DNA from: Flavobacteriaceae bacterium
Lineage (GTDB): Bacteria; Bacteroidota; Bacteroidia; Flavobacteriales; Flavobacteriaceae
NCBI GenBank assembly: GCA_020435885.1
Contig: JAGQYU010000143.1
Span: forward strand, 1-25,201
Length of the DNA stretch: 25,201 bases
Direction: 5' to 3'
Positions 23,156 to 25,201 of the stretch are shown piece after piece. Numbering within the stretch: position 1 is the stretch's first letter; each line of letters begins with the position of its first letter. The notes under the pieces were generated by a model. It was not told the DNA's origin. It ran no database searches and saw only the letters and a list, made by a program, of their open reading frames with translations. Made by a program: the position numbers and the translations under genes.

Positions 23156-24466
23156 TTACACTTCTATACCTTTCATCATTTTTGTCCAGTACAAATGTGG
23201 AAGGATGTATTTTTTCAGTACCCAAAGCCTCCAATGTTCTTTGGATGAATCTCCAACCATCATTGGGAATTGTTTCAGTTTTGGATCGGGTTTAAAATTC
23301 TTATCATAATCAAACTCAGCCAATACCATTTTGCCGTAACCTGTAACCAACGGACAAGAAGTGTATCCGTTATATTCTTTATTTGAAAGGCTATTAGCCT
23401 CAATCATTTTTAGAATATTATACACTGCAACAGGTGCTTGCTTTCTAATAGCTGCTCCAGTTTTAGAGGTTGGTAAGTTAGAAGCATCTCCAAAACTAAA
23501 AATATTTGGATATTTGGTATGTTGCATGGTTTTAGCATCAACGCTTACCCAGCCGGCTGCATCAACCAAAGGTGAATTTCTTATAAAATCCGGTGCAGAT
23601 TGTGGCGGAGCCAAATGCATCATATCAAAATGAATTCCGAATAAGTCTCCATCTCGGGTAACCTTAACATCTTTATAATTATATTGAATTTCTCGGTCTA
23701 ATTGGCTTTCGTCGCCATCTGCCAAGGTTACACAACCACCCGCAGAAAGATCTTTTTCAATTTCATACCATGCTATCTTCTTATCAGCATCTACTTTTAC
23801 CAGTTTATGGAAAAAGCGCACATTAATATCTTTTCTGTCAACCACATCCATCAAGGTGTCTGCAATTACTTTTACACCGAAAATACTACCTCCCGGCAAG
23901 GCAAATAAAATATCTGTCTTTCCACGGACACCAGATTTTTTAAAATAATCGTCAGCTAAGTACATAATTTTCTGCGGCGCACCTCCACATTTGATAGGCG
24001 TTGCAGGTTGCGTAAACAATGCCGTGCCACCTTTAAAATTCTTTAACGTTTCCCAAGTATGTTTTGGATCGGTATAATTACTACAAACCGCTCCTTTGTC
24101 CATTGCTTCCTGAAGACCTTCAACTAATTCAGGTGCTATTTTTATACCCGGTGCAACAATTAAATAATCATATGTAAATTCATTCCCTTCTTTAGTGATA
24201 ACTTTGTTACTTTCCGGTTCAAACTTATCAGCATATTCTTTGATCCAGTCCGTTCCCTCAGGAATCAATTCGGCCATTGGTTTTGCCGTTTTATCGAAAT
24301 CATACGTATTTGCCCCCACCAAAGTCCATGCAGGTTGATAATAATGTGTATCTGCTGGTTCTATGATACCTATTTGTAAGGAAGGATTCTTTTTCTTTAA
24401 CAAGGAAGAGGCCATAATACCAGCCGTACCACCTCCAATGGTTAGTATTTGATAATGCTTAGCCAT
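23156..24466 (-). CDS. Sulfide:quinone oxidoreductase (FAD flavoprotein, SQOR-like)
   Basis: Oxidises sulfide to zero-valent sulfur and passes electrons to the quinone pool; it acts at the cytoplasmic membrane as a monotopic flavoprotein. The 436-residue protein has the FAD dinucleotide motif 'TIGGGTAGIMAS' (9-20). The SQR-type motif 'HYYQPAWTLVGA' is at 41-52. Two family cysteines are kept: Cys160 in 'PIKCGGAPQK' and Cys371 in 'YTSCPLVTGYGKM'. 'NIFSFGDASNLPTSKTGAA' (321-339) is the second flavin or NAD-like contact. The motifs are closer to mitochondrial SQOR than to the classic phototroph SQR. A C-terminal amphipathic end ('WVLKKYILPHLYWTKMMKG') is consistent with membrane association. It lies 96 bases downstream of cydB on the same strand. 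NADH dehydrogenase type II is less likely because both cysteines are kept. Confidence 0.88.
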   Translation of the reverse strand: MAKHYQILTIGGGTAGIMASSLLKKKNPSLQIGIIEPADTHYYQPAWTLVGANTYDFDKTAKPMAELIPEGTDWIKEYADKFEPESNKVITKEGNEFTYDYLIVAPGIKIAPELVEGLQEAMDKGAVCSNYTDPKHTWETLKNFKGGTALFTQPATPIKCGGAPQKIMYLADDYFKKSGVRGKTDILFALPGGSIFGVKVIADTLMDVVDRKDINVRFFHKLVKVDADKKIAWYEIEKDLSAGGCVTLADGDESQLDREIQYNYKDVKVTRDGDLFGIHFDMMHLAPPQSAPDFIRNSPLVDAAGWVSVDAKTMQHTKYPNIFSFGDASNLPTSKTGAAIRKQAPVAVYNILKMIEANSLSNKEYNGYTSCPLVTGYGKMVLAEFDYDKNFKPDPKLKQFPMMVGDSSKEHWRLWVLKKYILPHLYWTKMMKGIEV

Positions 24467-24499
24467 GTGTTAGATTAGTTATTAAAGTTAGTGATTAGA

Positions 24500-24559
24500 T
24501 GTAACTTGAAATTTACAATTATTAATGCATATTAATGTAACAAATGTTACACAGTGTAA
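24500..24559. promoter_or_regulatory. Cluster of inverted repeats between cydB and the SQR gene
   Basis: Three short palindromes fall in this stretch: TGTAA-N8-TTACA (24500-24517), TGTAAC-AAAT-GTTACA (24536-24551) and TTACAC-A-GTGTAA (24547-24559, overlapping the second). Spacing and symmetry resemble binding sites of CRP/FNR-type dimers, but the third could also form a short hairpin after cydB. A TAAATTTC on the minus strand (24509-24516) could be the SQR -7 box inside the first palindrome. The regulator is not known. Confidence 0.35.
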
Positions 24560-24562
24560 GTA

Positions 24563-25201
24563 TTAATGCTCACCATAGCCTACATCATCCAGCTTTCCTT
24601 TAAATATTCTGTATTGAACGAAAAGATAAATAATAACTAAGATAATTGCAATAATGAACCAATTAATCCCTACAGACAAGCCATATTCATGAGCGGCTAC
24701 ATTATAAATAGTTAGCGAAGGATTAACATTATTGCTTGATGGTAATAATTTTGGAAAAATTGAAGCTGCTGTTGTTGCAAAACCTCCAAATAAGAACAAT
24801 GAGGAAAATAAAAATCCAAGTCCGTCTTTTTTAAATTTTTTAATATTAAATAAGCCTAATAACCCTGTAAAAGTAATAATTGGGAAAATCCACAACCAAG
24901 GCTTGTTTATGAAGTTTTCAAAAGGATGTGGTTCAATTAAATGCCATACGAATACGGAAATTACAACTAAAAGCAATAACACAATATTCAACATAAAGAT
25001 TACACTCTTTAATTTTTTATTTAACCCCGAATTGGTTTTAAAAATAACCCAATTAGCACCGTGTATAGTAAGGCCAATTACACCAATTATACCTAATAAA
25101 AGGGTAAACCAATCTATAATCCCTTGATGGTCTGCATTTGGACTAAAGGTAGGGTTCCACAATGGTAAAAAGAAATAATGCGCCTCATGTGTTGAAATAC
25201 C
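24563..25201 (-). CDS. cydB: Cytochrome bd ubiquinol oxidase subunit II, partial
   Basis: The last 212 codons of cydB; the 5' part lies beyond base 25201. The first visible residues read 'GISTHEAHYFFLPLWNPTFS', joining directly to 'PNADHQGIIDWFTLLLGIIG'. This is the characteristic CydB segment, and no start codon is needed inside the window. At least five hydrophobic helices follow (for example 'SVIFMLNIVLLLLVVISVFVW', 'WIFPIITFTGLLGLF' and 'WFIIAIILVIIYLFVQY'). CydB holds no haem but is essential for the high-affinity bd oxidase, which reduces oxygen with quinol electrons and tolerates sulfide. cydA is expected just upstream, outside the window. The neighbouring SQR gene feeds the same quinone pool. 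Confidence 0.93.
   Translation of the reverse strand, partial: GISTHEAHYFFLPLWNPTFSPNADHQGIIDWFTLLLGIIGVIGLTIHGANWVIFKTNSGLNKKLKSVIFMLNIVLLLLVVISVFVWHLIEPHPFENFINKPWLWIFPIITFTGLLGLFNIKKFKKDGLGFLFSSLFLFGGFATTAASIFPKLLPSSNNVNPSLTIYNVAAHEYGLSVGINWFIIAIILVIIYLFVQYRIFKGKLDDVGYGEH

Noticed and set aside
24732..25127. Plus-strand frame of about 131 codons opposite cydB
   Set aside because: It is antisense to a clear membrane protein gene and shows no domain; the frame is open because of the AT-rich helices on the other strand.
1..25201. Defence system, prophage, insertion sequence or other mobile element
   Set aside because: No transposase, integrase, terminal repeats, phage genes or nuclease-helicase defence cluster were found; the AddB-like protein is a repair-type nuclease and the tRNA has no attached integrase or duplicated 3' end.

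Overview
The window looks like core chromosome from a low-GC member of the Bacteroidetes, most likely a marine Flavobacteriaceae; I cannot name the genus. The evidence is AT-rich DNA, Bacteroidetes-type -7 boxes (TAnnTTTG) before several genes, few obvious Shine-Dalgarno sites, and typical family content: an OmpA protein with thrombospondin type 3 repeats, a TonB-dependent receptor with a carboxypeptidase-like N-terminal domain, a PpiD/SurA-like foldase, an S9 peptidase, a bacterial GGGP synthase and a PnuC/NadR-kinase pair. I see no insertion sequence, phage, integrase, CRISPR array or toxin-antitoxin locus.

Layout, left (1-7.7 kb): the C-terminus of a CBS/CorC-type membrane protein, a membrane-anchored PPIase, an OmpA/TSP3 protein ending in a strong terminator, then an AddB-like PD-(D/E)XK nuclease overlapping an alpha/beta hydrolase. 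Next (7.8-10.4 kb): pckA with its own terminator, a YkgJ-type cysteine-cluster protein, and a minus-strand tRNA-Ala(GGC). Middle (10.4-15.7 kb): minus-strand ahcY-usp reads towards the tRNA. Divergently, a tight plus-strand cluster encodes a phosphopantetheinyl transferase, GGGP synthase, PnuC transporter, NadR-like kinase and ArfB-like ribosome-rescue hydrolase. The two directions start from -7 boxes only 5 bp apart.

Right (15.7-25.2 kb): an exported S9 peptidase converges on an orphan ATP-grasp enzyme across a bidirectional terminator. The 315-bp gap upstream of the ATP-grasp gene holds a TPP riboswitch that controls a TonB-dependent receptor, so this is probably a thiamin uptake receptor. 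A small outer-membrane beta-barrel protein follows. It converges on a sulfide:quinone oxidoreductase gene that lies downstream of cydB, the cytochrome bd oxidase subunit II gene, which is cut by the window edge.

These are mostly housekeeping and envelope genes: carbon and methyl-cycle metabolism, NAD precursor salvage, thiamin uptake, sulfide oxidation to quinone and a sulfide-tolerant terminal oxidase. I find no clearly new multi-gene system. The most interesting items are the riboswitch expression platform, the orphan ATP-grasp enzyme, the SQR-cytochrome bd neighbourhood with inverted repeats between the genes, and the close divergent promoters at ahcY.
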